A stretch of 64,000 nucleotides of DNA from Kaistia geumhonensis (GTDB taxonomy: Bacteria; Pseudomonadota; Alphaproteobacteria; Rhizobiales; Kaistiaceae), in assembly GCF_030815145.1 (NCBI RefSeq), contig NZ_JAUSWJ010000001.1:372001-436000 (forward strand), read 5' to 3'. Position 1 is the first letter of the stretch; each line of letters opens with the position of its first letter. Below, piece after piece: positions 17,554-25,496 of this stretch. The translations under genes and the position numbers were made by a program. Under the pieces are notes generated by a model. The model saw only the letters and a list, made by a program, of their open reading frames with translations. It ran no database searches and was not told the DNA's origin.

Positions 17554-18632
17554 CAGACGGCTCCCGTCACGTCGGCGAGGCGGACCGGCTTGCCGGTCTT
17601 CACAGACTCCGCGATCGCCACCATGCCGCGCACGCAGGCGAGCCCGTCCTCGATATCGGCGCCGCGCATCGGCGCGCCGTCGAGGATCGTCCGCGCGAAG
17701 CCTTCGAGCTGGCGCCGGTAGAAGTGCCCGTCGGCGCCGAGGACGCGCGAGGTCGCGCCGGTCGATTCACGGAAGATGTCGACGTCGCTGGTCTTGTAGT
17801 ACCAGGGATTGTAGGTCTTGCCGACGACGCTGCCCTTCTCGCCATAGATCTGGAAGCCTTCGTGCCAGTCCATGCGGACCGGGATCGTCAGGTCTAGATG
17901 GCCGAAGGCGCCATTCTCGAAGGCGATGTCGACGAACCAGCAGTAGGCGTTGAAGCGGTTGAGAAACCGGGCGTCGACCTCGGCGATCGGACCGCCGAAA
18001 TAGCGCGCGGTGTCGAGCAGGTGGCTGCCGTGCGCCAGCATGAAATAGCGCTGCCGGTCGGCCTTCGGATCACCTGCCGGACGCTTCGAGCCGGCGCTCG
18101 TCACGATGAGCGGCTGCACGGCGTCGGTCATCGCATAGCGGTGGGTCGAGTCGCAGTACCAGGCCTTGATGGCGAGCAGTTCGCCCATCTCCCCATCGAT
18201 GAAGTCCTTCGCGCTTTCGAGGCCCGCGTCGAAGCGCTTCATGTGGCCGACCTGCAGCACCTTGCCCGAGGCGGCGACCTCCCCCTTCAGGAGTTCGATC
18301 TCCTCGACCGAGATGCCGGCCGGCTTCTCGGTCAGGACGTGCTTTCCGGCAGAGAGCGCGGCCCGCGCCGCTGGAACGTGAAAGGCGTCGGCGGTGGCGA
18401 TGATGACGGCGTCGATCTCGGGATCGGCCAGCATGGCGTCATAGCTGGAATAGGTCTTCGACGGCGCATGCATGGCGGCCATCCGGGCGAGCAGATCCGG
18501 CGCGACGTCGCAGATGGCGGTCAGCTCGGCGTTCACCGCCTTGTTGGCGCTCTCGAAATGGGCGGCCTGGGCAATCTGCCCGCAGCCGAGCACGCCCACC
18601 CTCAGCCGTCGCTCGTCTTTCGCCACCATCAT
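17553..18632 (-). CDS. Gfo/Idh/MocA family oxidoreductase
   Basis: A 359-residue NAD(P)-dependent sugar dehydrogenase. The Rossmann motif GVLGCGQIAQAAH is at about residues 12-24, the EKPAGIS motif that carries the catalytic Lys is near 95, and the C-terminal alpha/beta domain includes GHMKRFD near 125. It is the first gene of a five-gene operon. ATG 18632 is preceded by the operator-like sequence 18656-18678 and follows the ROK repressor gene by 74 bases. It likely oxidises a hydroxyl of the imported sugar. Confidence 0.9.
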   Translation of the reverse strand: MMVAKDERRLRVGVLGCGQIAQAAHFESANKAVNAELTAICDVAPDLLARMAAMHAPSKTYSSYDAMLADPEIDAVIIATADAFHVPAARAALSAGKHVLTEKPAGISVEEIELLKGEVAASGKVLQVGHMKRFDAGLESAKDFIDGEMGELLAIKAWYCDSTHRYAMTDAVQPLIVTSAGSKRPAGDPKADRQRYFMLAHGSHLLDTARYFGGPIAEVDARFLNRFNAYCWFVDIAFENGAFGHLDLTIPVRMDWHEGFQIYGEKGSVVGKTYNPWYYKTSDVDIFRESTGATSRVLGADGHFYRRQLEGFARTILDGAPMRGADIEDGLACVRGMVAIAESVKTGKPVRLADVTGAV

Positions 18633-18655
18633 GTTCTCCAGAGCTGTTCCATTTC

Positions 18656-18678
18656 GTTTCTTTACTAAAGTAACAAAC
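18656..18678 (-). promoter_or_regulatory. AT-rich palindrome, probable ROK repressor operator
   Basis: The core TTACT-AA-AGTAA is a perfect inverted repeat. It is flanked by GTTTC on one side and CAAAC on the other, extending the symmetry over about 23 bases. It lies 24 bases ahead of the Gfo/Idh start, in a locally AT-rich stretch, immediately downstream of the ROK repressor gene. Position and composition fit a ROK/XylR-type operator controlling the five-gene operon. Confidence 0.55.
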
Positions 18679-18706
18679 AAATCGCAAGCGTATGCCCGGC
18701 TTTTCG

Positions 18707-19906
18707 TCAGCTTTCGCCCTCGCCCGTTCCAAGCTCCGGCAGGCCGAAGGCACGCTGGTGGGCCAGCGTCGCCGCGCCGATGGCGCATTCGAAGATGCCG
18801 AGCGAGGACAGGCGAAACTCGGGCATCCGCATGCCGGGCACGATATGCTCCGCCACGTCGCGCTCGACGAGAGGCAGCACCAGCGGCAGGATCGGCCGCA
18901 TCACGCCGCCGAGCACCACCGTCGTCGGATTGAAGATGTTGACGAGGACGACGATGCCTCGCGCGAGGTGGCGGGCGAGTGTTTCGATCGCCGCCAGCGC
19001 CCTCGCCTCCCCCGCAGCCGCCGCGCCTGCGACCGCCGCCGGAAGCGCGACGAGGTCGGCGAGGCCCGCGCCCTGGTCGTCTCCGGTCTCGCGGGCGAGC
19101 GCCGCGAGATTGACGAAGGTCTCGAGGCAACCCGATTGCCCGCAGCTGCAACGGATTCCGTCTTCCGCGATGCGGATATGGCCGAACTCGCCGCCGGTCC
19201 CATAGGCGCCCCGCATGAGGCGTCCATTGATGATCGCGGCACCGCCGAGGCCGGTGCCGAGCTTCAGGAAGATCGTGCAGAGGCTCGGAAGCCGGGGCTC
19301 GGTATAGACCGCGCCGAAAGCCGCGGCGGCGGCGTTGTTCTCGACGAGGACCGGAAGGTCGGTCGCGGCCGACAGCAGCTCCGACAGGTTGACCGACTTC
19401 CAGCCGAGGATCGGCAAATGGACTACGAAGCCGTCCAGCGTCACCAGTCCCGGCACCGTGACGCCGACGCCGCGGATGCGCCCCTGATAGGCCGGGTCGG
19501 CGGAGAGGGCCGCCAGCTCGGCAGCGATGATGGCGACCACCGCCGCCGGCGACGTGGCGCTCGAGACCTTCCGCTCAGAGGACGAGACGATTTGCGCTGC
19601 CAGGTCGATCAGCGCGAAGCGCAGGACCCCGACGCCGATTTCCACGCCGAGGAAACAGGCGCCATCCGGCGCGAGCGCCACGGCGACGCCCGGCCGTCCC
19701 GGCTCGCGTCCGGCCTCCGTGGCAGCGGGACGGGCGACCTCGCGCAACAGCCCGCGCTCCGCCATTTCCGCCACCAGCCGCGTTACTGTGGCCGGCGTCA
19801 GCTTGAGCTGGCGGGCCATGTCGGCCCGCGTCGTCGCGCCCTCGACACGCAGCAGGCGGAGCAGGCTGCGTTCGTTCACATAGCGGGCAAGGGTCTGGTC
19901 GGCCAT
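18707..19906 (-). CDS. ROK family transcriptional repressor (NagC/XylR type)
   Basis: A 399-residue regulator. An N-terminal winged HTH (about residues 10-60; RADMARQLKLTPATVTRLVAEM) is joined to a ROK sugar-binding domain (about 75-390) with the zinc signature CSCGQSGCLE near 250. Such proteins release DNA on binding their sugar inducer. It lies upstream of and in line with the sugar operon, which it presumably represses through the palindrome at 18656-18678. Start at 19906 with MADQTLARYVNE immediately before the HTH. Confidence 0.9.
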   Translation of the reverse strand: MADQTLARYVNERSLLRLLRVEGATTRADMARQLKLTPATVTRLVAEMAERGLLREVARPAATEAGREPGRPGVAVALAPDGACFLGVEIGVGVLRFALIDLAAQIVSSSERKVSSATSPAAVVAIIAAELAALSADPAYQGRIRGVGVTVPGLVTLDGFVVHLPILGWKSVNLSELLSAATDLPVLVENNAAAAAFGAVYTEPRLPSLCTIFLKLGTGLGGAAIINGRLMRGAYGTGGEFGHIRIAEDGIRCSCGQSGCLETFVNLAALARETGDDQGAGLADLVALPAAVAGAAAAGEARALAAIETLARHLARGIVVLVNIFNPTTVVLGGVMRPILPLVLPLVERDVAEHIVPGMRMPEFRLSSLGIFECAIGAATLAHQRAFGLPELGTGEGES

Positions 19907-19941
19907 GCGTGGGCGGCTCCTTCGCGCCTCCCTCCTTAGAG

Positions 19942-19972
19942 CCTATCCCGGCTTTCTGGAAAGCGGGATAGG
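19942..19972. other. Long imperfect hairpin between the SDR gene and the ROK repressor
   Basis: CCTATCCCGGCTTTC (19942-19956) faces GAAAGCGGGATAGG (19959-19972) with a two-base loop and one unpaired base, so 14 pairs form. It lies downstream of the SDR-like gene and upstream of the ROK repressor on the same strand. No T-run follows, so it could be a terminator-like structure, an RNA-processing site or an operator. Confidence 0.5.
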
Positions 19973-20002
19973 ACCTTGCCGATGGCCGCCGTCAGACGGA
20001 GG

Positions 20003-20788
20003 TCAGATGATCGAGCGGCGCGAGGCGATGCCGCCGTCTACCGTCACGATGGTGCCGGTGATGTATCCAGCACGGTAGGACGAGAGAAAGACGATGAGGT
20101 CGGTCACTTCGCTGACATGGGCGGGCCGGCCGAGCGGATAGGTGCTCTCGAGCTCGCCATAGCGGTTCTCGTCGCCAAACAGGTCCTTCGCCCGCTTCCG
20201 GAGCATGTTGTAGATGCGGTCGGTGTTCACCGGGCCCGGATTGACGCCGACGACGCGGATCTTGTCGTCGAGGCTCGAACCGCCGAGCGCACGGGTGAAG
20301 TGCATCAGGCTGGCATTGCCGACCGCGCCGGCGATGTAGCGCGGATCCGTGACCTCGCCGCCATTGCCGATATTGTTGATGATGACGCCGCCGCCGGCCG
20401 CCTTCATGCGCGGGTAGTAGAGCCGGCAGAGATTGATATAGCCGAAGACCTTCAGCTCCCATCCGGCGCGCCACTTGGCCTCGTCGATGTCGAAGAGCGA
20501 GCCCGAAGGAATGACGCCGGCATTGTTGACGAGGATGTCGACATCGCCGGCCGCATCCAAGAGCCGCTCGGCAGCGCCCGGCTCCGTCAGATCGAGCGGC
20601 ACCATAGTGACGCTGCGCTCCGGCATTTCGTCGGTGATCCCGGCCTTGAGGGCGGTGAGCTTTTCGACGCTGCGCGCAGTCAGCACCAGTTCGCAGCCCT
20701 CCTCGGCGAATGCCTTGGCAAGCCCGGCGCCGATCCCCTGAGAGGCGCCGGTGATCAGTACCTTCTTGCCGGTCAAACGCAGATCCAT
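20003..20788 (-). CDS. SDR family oxidoreductase with atypical active site
   Basis: A 261-residue Rossmann protein. The cofactor motif TGASQGIG is at residues 14-21 and NNAG near 90. At the expected YxxxK position it reads Y-I-A-G-A, so the catalytic Lys is absent, and the preceding Ser position is INNIGNGG without a clear Ser. It may use a different mechanism or not be a dehydrogenase. It is the last gene of the long minus-strand run that begins with the amidase at 31632, separated by 74 bases from the binding-protein gene. Confidence 0.82.
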   Translation of the reverse strand: MDLRLTGKKVLITGASQGIGAGLAKAFAEEGCELVLTARSVEKLTALKAGITDEMPERSVTMVPLDLTEPGAAERLLDAAGDVDILVNNAGVIPSGSLFDIDEAKWRAGWELKVFGYINLCRLYYPRMKAAGGGVIINNIGNGGEVTDPRYIAGAVGNASLMHFTRALGGSSLDDKIRVVGVNPGPVNTDRIYNMLRKRAKDLFGDENRYGELESTYPLGRPAHVSEVTDLIVFLSSYRAGYITGTIVTVDGGIASRRSII

Positions 20789-20862
20789 TGGGGGCTCCTC
20801 ATTAGTTTCGAACGGTCATCGCGACCGGGTGTTGAAAGGTCTGCCGCGCTCGCGTGGCGAAT

Positions 20863-21771
20863 TCAGTCTGTCGGCCAAAGATCCATTCTGATGGCAGTCT
20901 CGGGAGTGACGTCAGGAGGCAACTGGCCGTTTCGGACGAGAAAGTCATTCGTGAAGCGGAGGGCGTCGTTCGACAGATATCCAAGGCCGATCGCCGTTCC
21001 GTCGCCCCAGAGCGCCAGCTTCGCGATCTCGGCGATCATCACCTTCTGGAGGCCTGCATCCAGCGATGGATCGCGCCGGAGCACGCTTTCGACGGCCTGG
21101 TCCTGATGATCGAACGCATGCTGCCAGCCGCGGAGGCTCGCCTCCACGAAACGACCAACGAGCTTGGGCTCCCGATCGGCCAGCCGCTCCGACGTTATGA
21201 TGGGATCGCGCGGGATGACGACGCCATGGTCGGCCGGATCGAACAGGACCAGATCGTCGATGCCCGCGGCGCGCAGCTTCGGCAGCTGATTGTAGAAGGT
21301 CGCCGCGGCGATATCGACGTCGCCATCAAGGAAGGGCTGCATGTCGCCGCCCTGAACGACTTCCTCGATCGCGGCCGGATCAATGCCGGCCTCCTTCAGC
21401 ATCGCCCGAAGGATCAGATGGATGCCGGTATACCATGTGCTGACGCGCCGTCCGGCGAAGTCCGCCAGGGAACGGATACCCGACCGCTGACGGGCGATGT
21501 AGACGACGTCGGTCTTCTGGAAGACGGTCGCTACCGCGACGACCGGAAGGCCTTCGGCCCGCCCTGCGAGCACACTTTCGAGCCCGCCGCCCTGCGCGAA
21601 ATCGGCTTCGCCGCTGGCGACGGCCCGCTCGGGATCGACGCCTGGCCCGCCGACCCGGATCTCGACGTCGAGACCGGCAGCTTCATAGACGCCAGCATCG
21701 GCCGCCACATAGTAGCCGGCGAACTGCGCCTGATGCAGCCATTTGAGTTGCAGGGATAAGCGGTTCTTCAT
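20863..21771 (-). CDS. Leaderless THI5/NMT1-like (NitT/TauT-type) binding protein
   Basis: A 302-residue type 2 periplasmic-binding fold of the THI5/NMT1 family. The N-terminal LQLKWLHQAQFAGYYVA is the start of the mature domain in this family and closely matches the binding protein at 31862. The ATG overlaps the upstream stop by four bases (ATGA), so there is no room for a signal peptide and the protein should stay in the cytoplasm. The CCCFC iron motif of yeast Thi5 is absent, so an HMP-phosphate synthase role is not supported. It may be a cytoplasmic ligand-binding protein or an enzyme. Confidence 0.82.
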   Translation of the reverse strand: MKNRLSLQLKWLHQAQFAGYYVAADAGVYEAAGLDVEIRVGGPGVDPERAVASGEADFAQGGGLESVLAGRAEGLPVVAVATVFQKTDVVYIARQRSGIRSLADFAGRRVSTWYTGIHLILRAMLKEAGIDPAAIEEVVQGGDMQPFLDGDVDIAAATFYNQLPKLRAAGIDDLVLFDPADHGVVIPRDPIITSERLADREPKLVGRFVEASLRGWQHAFDHQDQAVESVLRRDPSLDAGLQKVMIAEIAKLALWGDGTAIGLGYLSNDALRFTNDFLVRNGQLPPDVTPETAIRMDLWPTD

Positions 21772-23159
21772 GGCGCGGACCCACGGGTCGCTTCCAGTAT
21801 GACGTCGAGCGGGACCGGACGGAGCGGGATGCGCGGCGGGTTGAAGCCGGCCGCCGCTGGCGAAGTCCCTGTCTCGGCTGCGGCGATCTCGGCCACGGCC
21901 GAGCCGCAGATGCGGCCCTGGCAGCGTCCCATTCCGGCGCGGGTCCACATCTTGGCACCGGCGACGGCGCGCGTGCCTTCGGCCAGCGCGGCGACGATCT
22001 CGCCCCTCGTCACTTCCTCGCAGCGGCAGACGATCGTGTCGTCCCGCGCGAGATCGGCGATGCCGTCCGGCGGCGGCGCAAGGCGGCCCAGCGCATGGCC
22101 GAAAGCCCGCGCCGACGCCAGAGCCCTGACGAGACCCTTGCGACGCTCTTCCATTCCGGCAGATTCGAAACCGAGCGCTGCGGCGGCCGAAAGTCCGGCC
22201 AGCGTGCCCGAGAGCCGCGCCGGCCGCGATCCGGCGATCCCCGTCACTTCTCCGGCCGCATAGACGCCTTCGACGGAGGTGAGACCGGTCGAGGGCGAGG
22301 CGACGCAGTACCAGCCGCCAAGAGCCCGATCATAGGCATGGCGGCAACGCAGCAGTGCCGTCAGCTCAATCATCGGCCGGAAGCCCCAGCCGACGAGCAG
22401 CGCGTCGATTCCGTCGATCCGTTCCGATCTCGCTGTATCGACCGTGCCGCGCTCGTCGATCGGCGCGATACGGACCGCTTCGACGCGTTCCTCGCCGAGG
22501 GCCTCGGTCACGACATGGCCACGGCGCCAGTCGGGTACGGCGCGGGCAGCGGCGATGAGGCTCACCGCCTCGGCGATGCGCGCCGGATGGCGGGCGAGAA
22601 GACCGAGCATGGCGGCGCGCGCCCGGCCCGATTCGACCAGAAGCGCCGGCGTCGCGTCGATCGAGGCGAGTGTCGCCGCGACCGCGTAGAGGAACGGGCC
22701 GTTGCCGGCGAGCGCGATGCGCCTGCCAGGCGCGGTCTTGCCGAGCTTGGCGAGACGCTGGCCGGCACCGGGCGTCATCACGCCCGGCAGCGTCCAGCCC
22801 GGAAAGGGATAGACGCGGTCCTGCGCGCCGCTCGCCACGACGATGCTGCGCGCCTGAAACGTGATCGGTCCTTCGGCGTCGTTTGCCATGATCTCGCCGC
22901 CCGGAAAGGCGGCCCAGACCTCGGCGCCGGAGTGGATTGCGACGCCGGCGGCTCGGGCCGAGGCGATCGCCGTACTGCCCTCCGCGGCTTGCTGGCTCGT
23001 GGCCCCGGCGACGGGATCCTGCATCCAGTACTGCCCGCCTGGCGCCGCGCCGGCATCGACGAGGTCGACACGGGCACCGGCCCCGGCCGCGGCGATGGCC
23101 GCGGAGAGACCGGCGGGACCGCCGCCGACGACGAGAATGTCGGTTTCGACGCGCCTCAT
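21768..23159 (-). CDS. FAD-dependent oxidoreductase with BFD-like [2Fe-2S] domain (HcnB/opine oxidase subunit A-like)
   Basis: A 463-residue flavoprotein. An FAD/NAD Rossmann domain starts at the N-terminus (LVVGGGPAGLSAA). A second nucleotide motif lies near residue 145, and a C-terminal BFD-like cluster domain (about 375-440) has Cys in CRCEE and in GRCQGRICGSAV. This is the alpha subunit layout of HcnB, of opine oxidase A and of dye-linked amino-acid dehydrogenases. Three genes in a row with ATGA overlaps (21768-24561) make up the complete heterotrimer. It acts on a secondary amine or amino acid. Confidence 0.88.
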   Translation of the reverse strand: MRRVETDILVVGGGPAGLSAAIAAAGAGARVDLVDAGAAPGGQYWMQDPVAGATSQQAAEGSTAIASARAAGVAIHSGAEVWAAFPGGEIMANDAEGPITFQARSIVVASGAQDRVYPFPGWTLPGVMTPGAGQRLAKLGKTAPGRRIALAGNGPFLYAVAATLASIDATPALLVESGRARAAMLGLLARHPARIAEAVSLIAAARAVPDWRRGHVVTEALGEERVEAVRIAPIDERGTVDTARSERIDGIDALLVGWGFRPMIELTALLRCRHAYDRALGGWYCVASPSTGLTSVEGVYAAGEVTGIAGSRPARLSGTLAGLSAAAALGFESAGMEERRKGLVRALASARAFGHALGRLAPPPDGIADLARDDTIVCRCEEVTRGEIVAALAEGTRAVAGAKMWTRAGMGRCQGRICGSAVAEIAAAETGTSPAAAGFNPPRIPLRPVPLDVILEATRGSAP

Positions 23160-23416
23160 GACGGATTGCCCGATGCAAGGCTCGTCTCGATGCGCATGCC
23201 GTCGCGGATCGGCGTCATGCAGGCACGTCGATCAGCAACGCCGTCGACGGTCACGAGGCAGTCGAAGCAGACGCCCATCCCGCAGAAGAGCCCGCGCGGC
23301 GCGCCTTCCCGCGTGCGCCGCATCGCCGGGCCGAGGCGGTGCATGAGCGCGCCGAGCGGCCGGCCGGCTTCGGCAACGACCGCCACGCCATCGACGAAGA
23401 TGGTCACCTCGGTCAT
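23156..23416 (-). CDS. (2Fe-2S)-binding small subunit (HcnA-like)
   Basis: An 86-residue ferredoxin-like subunit. Cysteines are spaced as C-x4-C-x2-C-x11-C (FCGMGVCFDC followed by RRACMTP), matching the [2Fe-2S] subunit of HcnA and of heterotrimeric opine or proline oxidases. It lies between, and overlaps by four bases, both flavoprotein genes. It shuttles electrons between the two flavin sites or to the respiratory chain. Confidence 0.88.
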   Translation of the reverse strand: MTEVTIFVDGVAVVAEAGRPLGALMHRLGPAMRRTREGAPRGLFCGMGVCFDCLVTVDGVADRRACMTPIRDGMRIETSLASGNPS

Positions 23417-24561
23417 GCGGCGGCCCTCTCGACGAAGCGGTCGGGCCGATAGATGTCGTCGCGGAACGGCGATTCCTTGCCGGCGATCCGGTCGGCGACG
23501 ATCCTGGCCATGCCGAGCGAGCGGACGAAGCCGGTGCCGCCGTCGCCGGCCGCCACGAAGAGGCCGTCCGGTCCGGCCGGTCCCGTCAGGAAGCGGTCGT
23601 CCGGCGTGACCGCCTCGTAGCGGACCCAGGAGCGCAGGAGATCGAGCGCCGCGAGGCGCGGGAAGAGGAAGAGCAGCGTATCGACGGAATCATGGACGAA
23701 GGCGCGGTCGACTTCCGGCACCGAGTCGCGGCCGCCGGCCGCCGTCACGCCGCCTTCGAGAACCGTGTTGAAGAGGACCTGCCCGCTCGCCGCCTGCTGG
23801 ATCTGCGTATAGCCGGCATCGACGCCGCCCTCGGCCTTGCAGGCGCCGACGACCGTGCGGATGACGGGACGCGTCGCCACCGTGGCGAGGCACTGCGCCT
23901 TGCGCGGCACGATGGGGAGGTCGACGCCCGCCGTGGCCGCGAGGTCCTGCGTCCACGGCCCGCCGGCGATCACCACAAGCGGCGCCTCGAAGCGTCCGAC
24001 CGCGGTCTCGACGCCGGCGACCCGTCCGCCGGCCGTCAGGATCCGGGTCGCGGCGGCGCCGGCGACGATCCCGGCGCCACCGGAGCGCGCGGCATCGAGG
24101 AGCGTTCGGACCGCGAGGAAGGGATTGACCACGGCGGAGTTCGGCGACCAGGTCGCGGCAACGATCGGGCCGGTCAGTTCGGGCTCGATGCGGCGCACCG
24201 CGTCGGGTTCCAGCAGTTCCGGCGCGAGGCCCGCGGCGCGCTCGATGCCGATCCAGGTTTCCGCCGACCGACGCTCGCCGTCATGCTTCAGGAAGCGAAG
24301 CTGGCCGCAGCGGCTGTATTCGAAGCGCGGCGCCTGTGCGTCCAGCGCGGCCCAGGCGTCGCAGCACCATGCGAGGAGCGGCAGTTCCTCCTCGTCCATC
24401 ATATGCGTGCCGATGCAGGCGAGGCTGGCGCCCGAGACGGCGCCGCCCGGCACGCCCTGCTCCAGCACCGTGACCCGGCGGCCGGCGGCCGAGAGCGCGG
24501 CCGCGACCGCAGCGCCGACGACTCCCGCGCCGACGACGATCGCGTCCGCCCGATTCACCAT
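23413..24561 (-). CDS. FAD-dependent amine/D-amino-acid oxidoreductase (HcnC/opine oxidase subunit B-like, DAO family)
   Basis: A 382-residue DAO-fold flavoprotein with the Rossmann motif VVGAGVVGAAVAAAL at residues 9-23 and a C-terminal GLFVAAGDGGTGF flavin motif near 345. It is the likely catalytic subunit of the HcnABC-like complex and would oxidise a C-N bond in an amino acid or an N-substituted amine. It overlaps the preceding binding-protein gene by seven bases. Neighbouring aldehyde dehydrogenase and binding-protein genes suggest the amine is a pathway intermediate. Confidence 0.88.
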   Translation of the reverse strand: MVNRADAIVVGAGVVGAAVAAALSAAGRRVTVLEQGVPGGAVSGASLACIGTHMMDEEELPLLAWCCDAWAALDAQAPRFEYSRCGQLRFLKHDGERRSAETWIGIERAAGLAPELLEPDAVRRIEPELTGPIVAATWSPNSAVVNPFLAVRTLLDAARSGGAGIVAGAAATRILTAGGRVAGVETAVGRFEAPLVVIAGGPWTQDLAATAGVDLPIVPRKAQCLATVATRPVIRTVVGACKAEGGVDAGYTQIQQAASGQVLFNTVLEGGVTAAGGRDSVPEVDRAFVHDSVDTLLFLFPRLAALDLLRSWVRYEAVTPDDRFLTGPAGPDGLFVAAGDGGTGFVRSLGMARIVADRIAGKESPFRDDIYRPDRFVERAAA

Positions 24562-25484
24562 GAGCGGCTCCTCACGGCCTCGGGCGCCTTCTCCCAGAAG
24601 CGGGTATCGACGAGGCCCTTGATGGACCCCGGCGCATGGCCCTCGACCTCCGCCATCGCCTTCAGCGCCTGTTCCATATGGCGCGGCTCCGGATAGCCGA
24701 GCCCGTCCGTCAGCGTGGCGCCGGTCAGCGCGAGGGCGCGGATGTCGGCGAGCTGTCCCTCCTGCTCCAGCCGGCTCATGTCGGGCCGCAGCCGCGTCGA
24801 GAGCGAGAGCGCGGCTTCGAGATCGTGGAAGGCCTTGGTCCAGCCGGCGAGCACGGCAGTCACGACAGCCTGCGTCGCCTCCGGATAGGTCTCGACGAAG
24901 TCGCGGCGGGCCACCAGCCCGTCCTTGATGAGCGATGCTCCGTAGTCGGCGGCGCGGAAACAGATGAAGTCGTCGAGCGAGCCGGCCGAGTGCTCCAGAT
25001 GGTGGATCTCGTGATAGGTCGTCATCTGCGCCGCGTCGACGCTGCCCTCGATCATCGCCGCGACGGTGTCGGAGACCGGGACACGCTCATAGGCATCGGA
25101 CGGAACGCCGGCGCGATGCAGCATCCAGGTGAGTTCGAGGTCCTCGCGGCCCGGCCAGACGCCGATGCGGCGACCGACGAGATCGCGCGGCCGTTCGATG
25201 CCGCGGCTGCGGCGTGCCGGGTAGACCAGCGCGCTCGCCTGCTGGATCGCCAGCAGGAAGACGAGCTCTTCGGCGCGGCCGCTTTCCATCATATGGGCCG
25301 GGCTCGCAACGGCGAAGGCGACGTCGCCGTCGAGCACGGCGGCGATCGGTCCCTTGGCGAAATCGAGCGGCACGCAGCGGATGTCGACCCCGGCATCGAG
25401 GCCGAGGCCCTCATGCTCGGCGATGAGATAGCCGGCGAATTGCGGCTGCGGATGCCAGAGAAGGCGAATGCGGATCGTCTGCAT
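24555..25484 (-). CDS. Second leaderless THI5/NMT1-like binding protein
   Basis: A 309-residue protein of the THI5/NMT1 fold. It begins MQTIRIRLLWHPQPQFAGYLIA, again directly at the first strand of the mature domain, without any signal peptide. Twelve bases separate it from the aldehyde dehydrogenase stop, so no upstream exported extension is possible. It is a diverged paralogue of 20863-21771 and 31862-32872. No CCCFC motif. It is probably a cytoplasmic ligand-binding protein or an enzyme derived from one. Confidence 0.8.
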   Translation of the reverse strand: MQTIRIRLLWHPQPQFAGYLIAEHEGLGLDAGVDIRCVPLDFAKGPIAAVLDGDVAFAVASPAHMMESGRAEELVFLLAIQQASALVYPARRSRGIERPRDLVGRRIGVWPGREDLELTWMLHRAGVPSDAYERVPVSDTVAAMIEGSVDAAQMTTYHEIHHLEHSAGSLDDFICFRAADYGASLIKDGLVARRDFVETYPEATQAVVTAVLAGWTKAFHDLEAALSLSTRLRPDMSRLEQEGQLADIRALALTGATLTDGLGYPEPRHMEQALKAMAEVEGHAPGSIKGLVDTRFWEKAPEAVRSRSW

Positions 25485-25496
25485 GAATAATCTCTC

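Noticed and set aside
20863-25484. Leaderless THI5-like proteins as HMP-phosphate synthases (Thi5 enzymes)
   Set aside because: The CCCFC iron-binding motif and the His-donating context of eukaryotic and Legionella Thi5 are not visible, and there are no other thiamine genes nearby.
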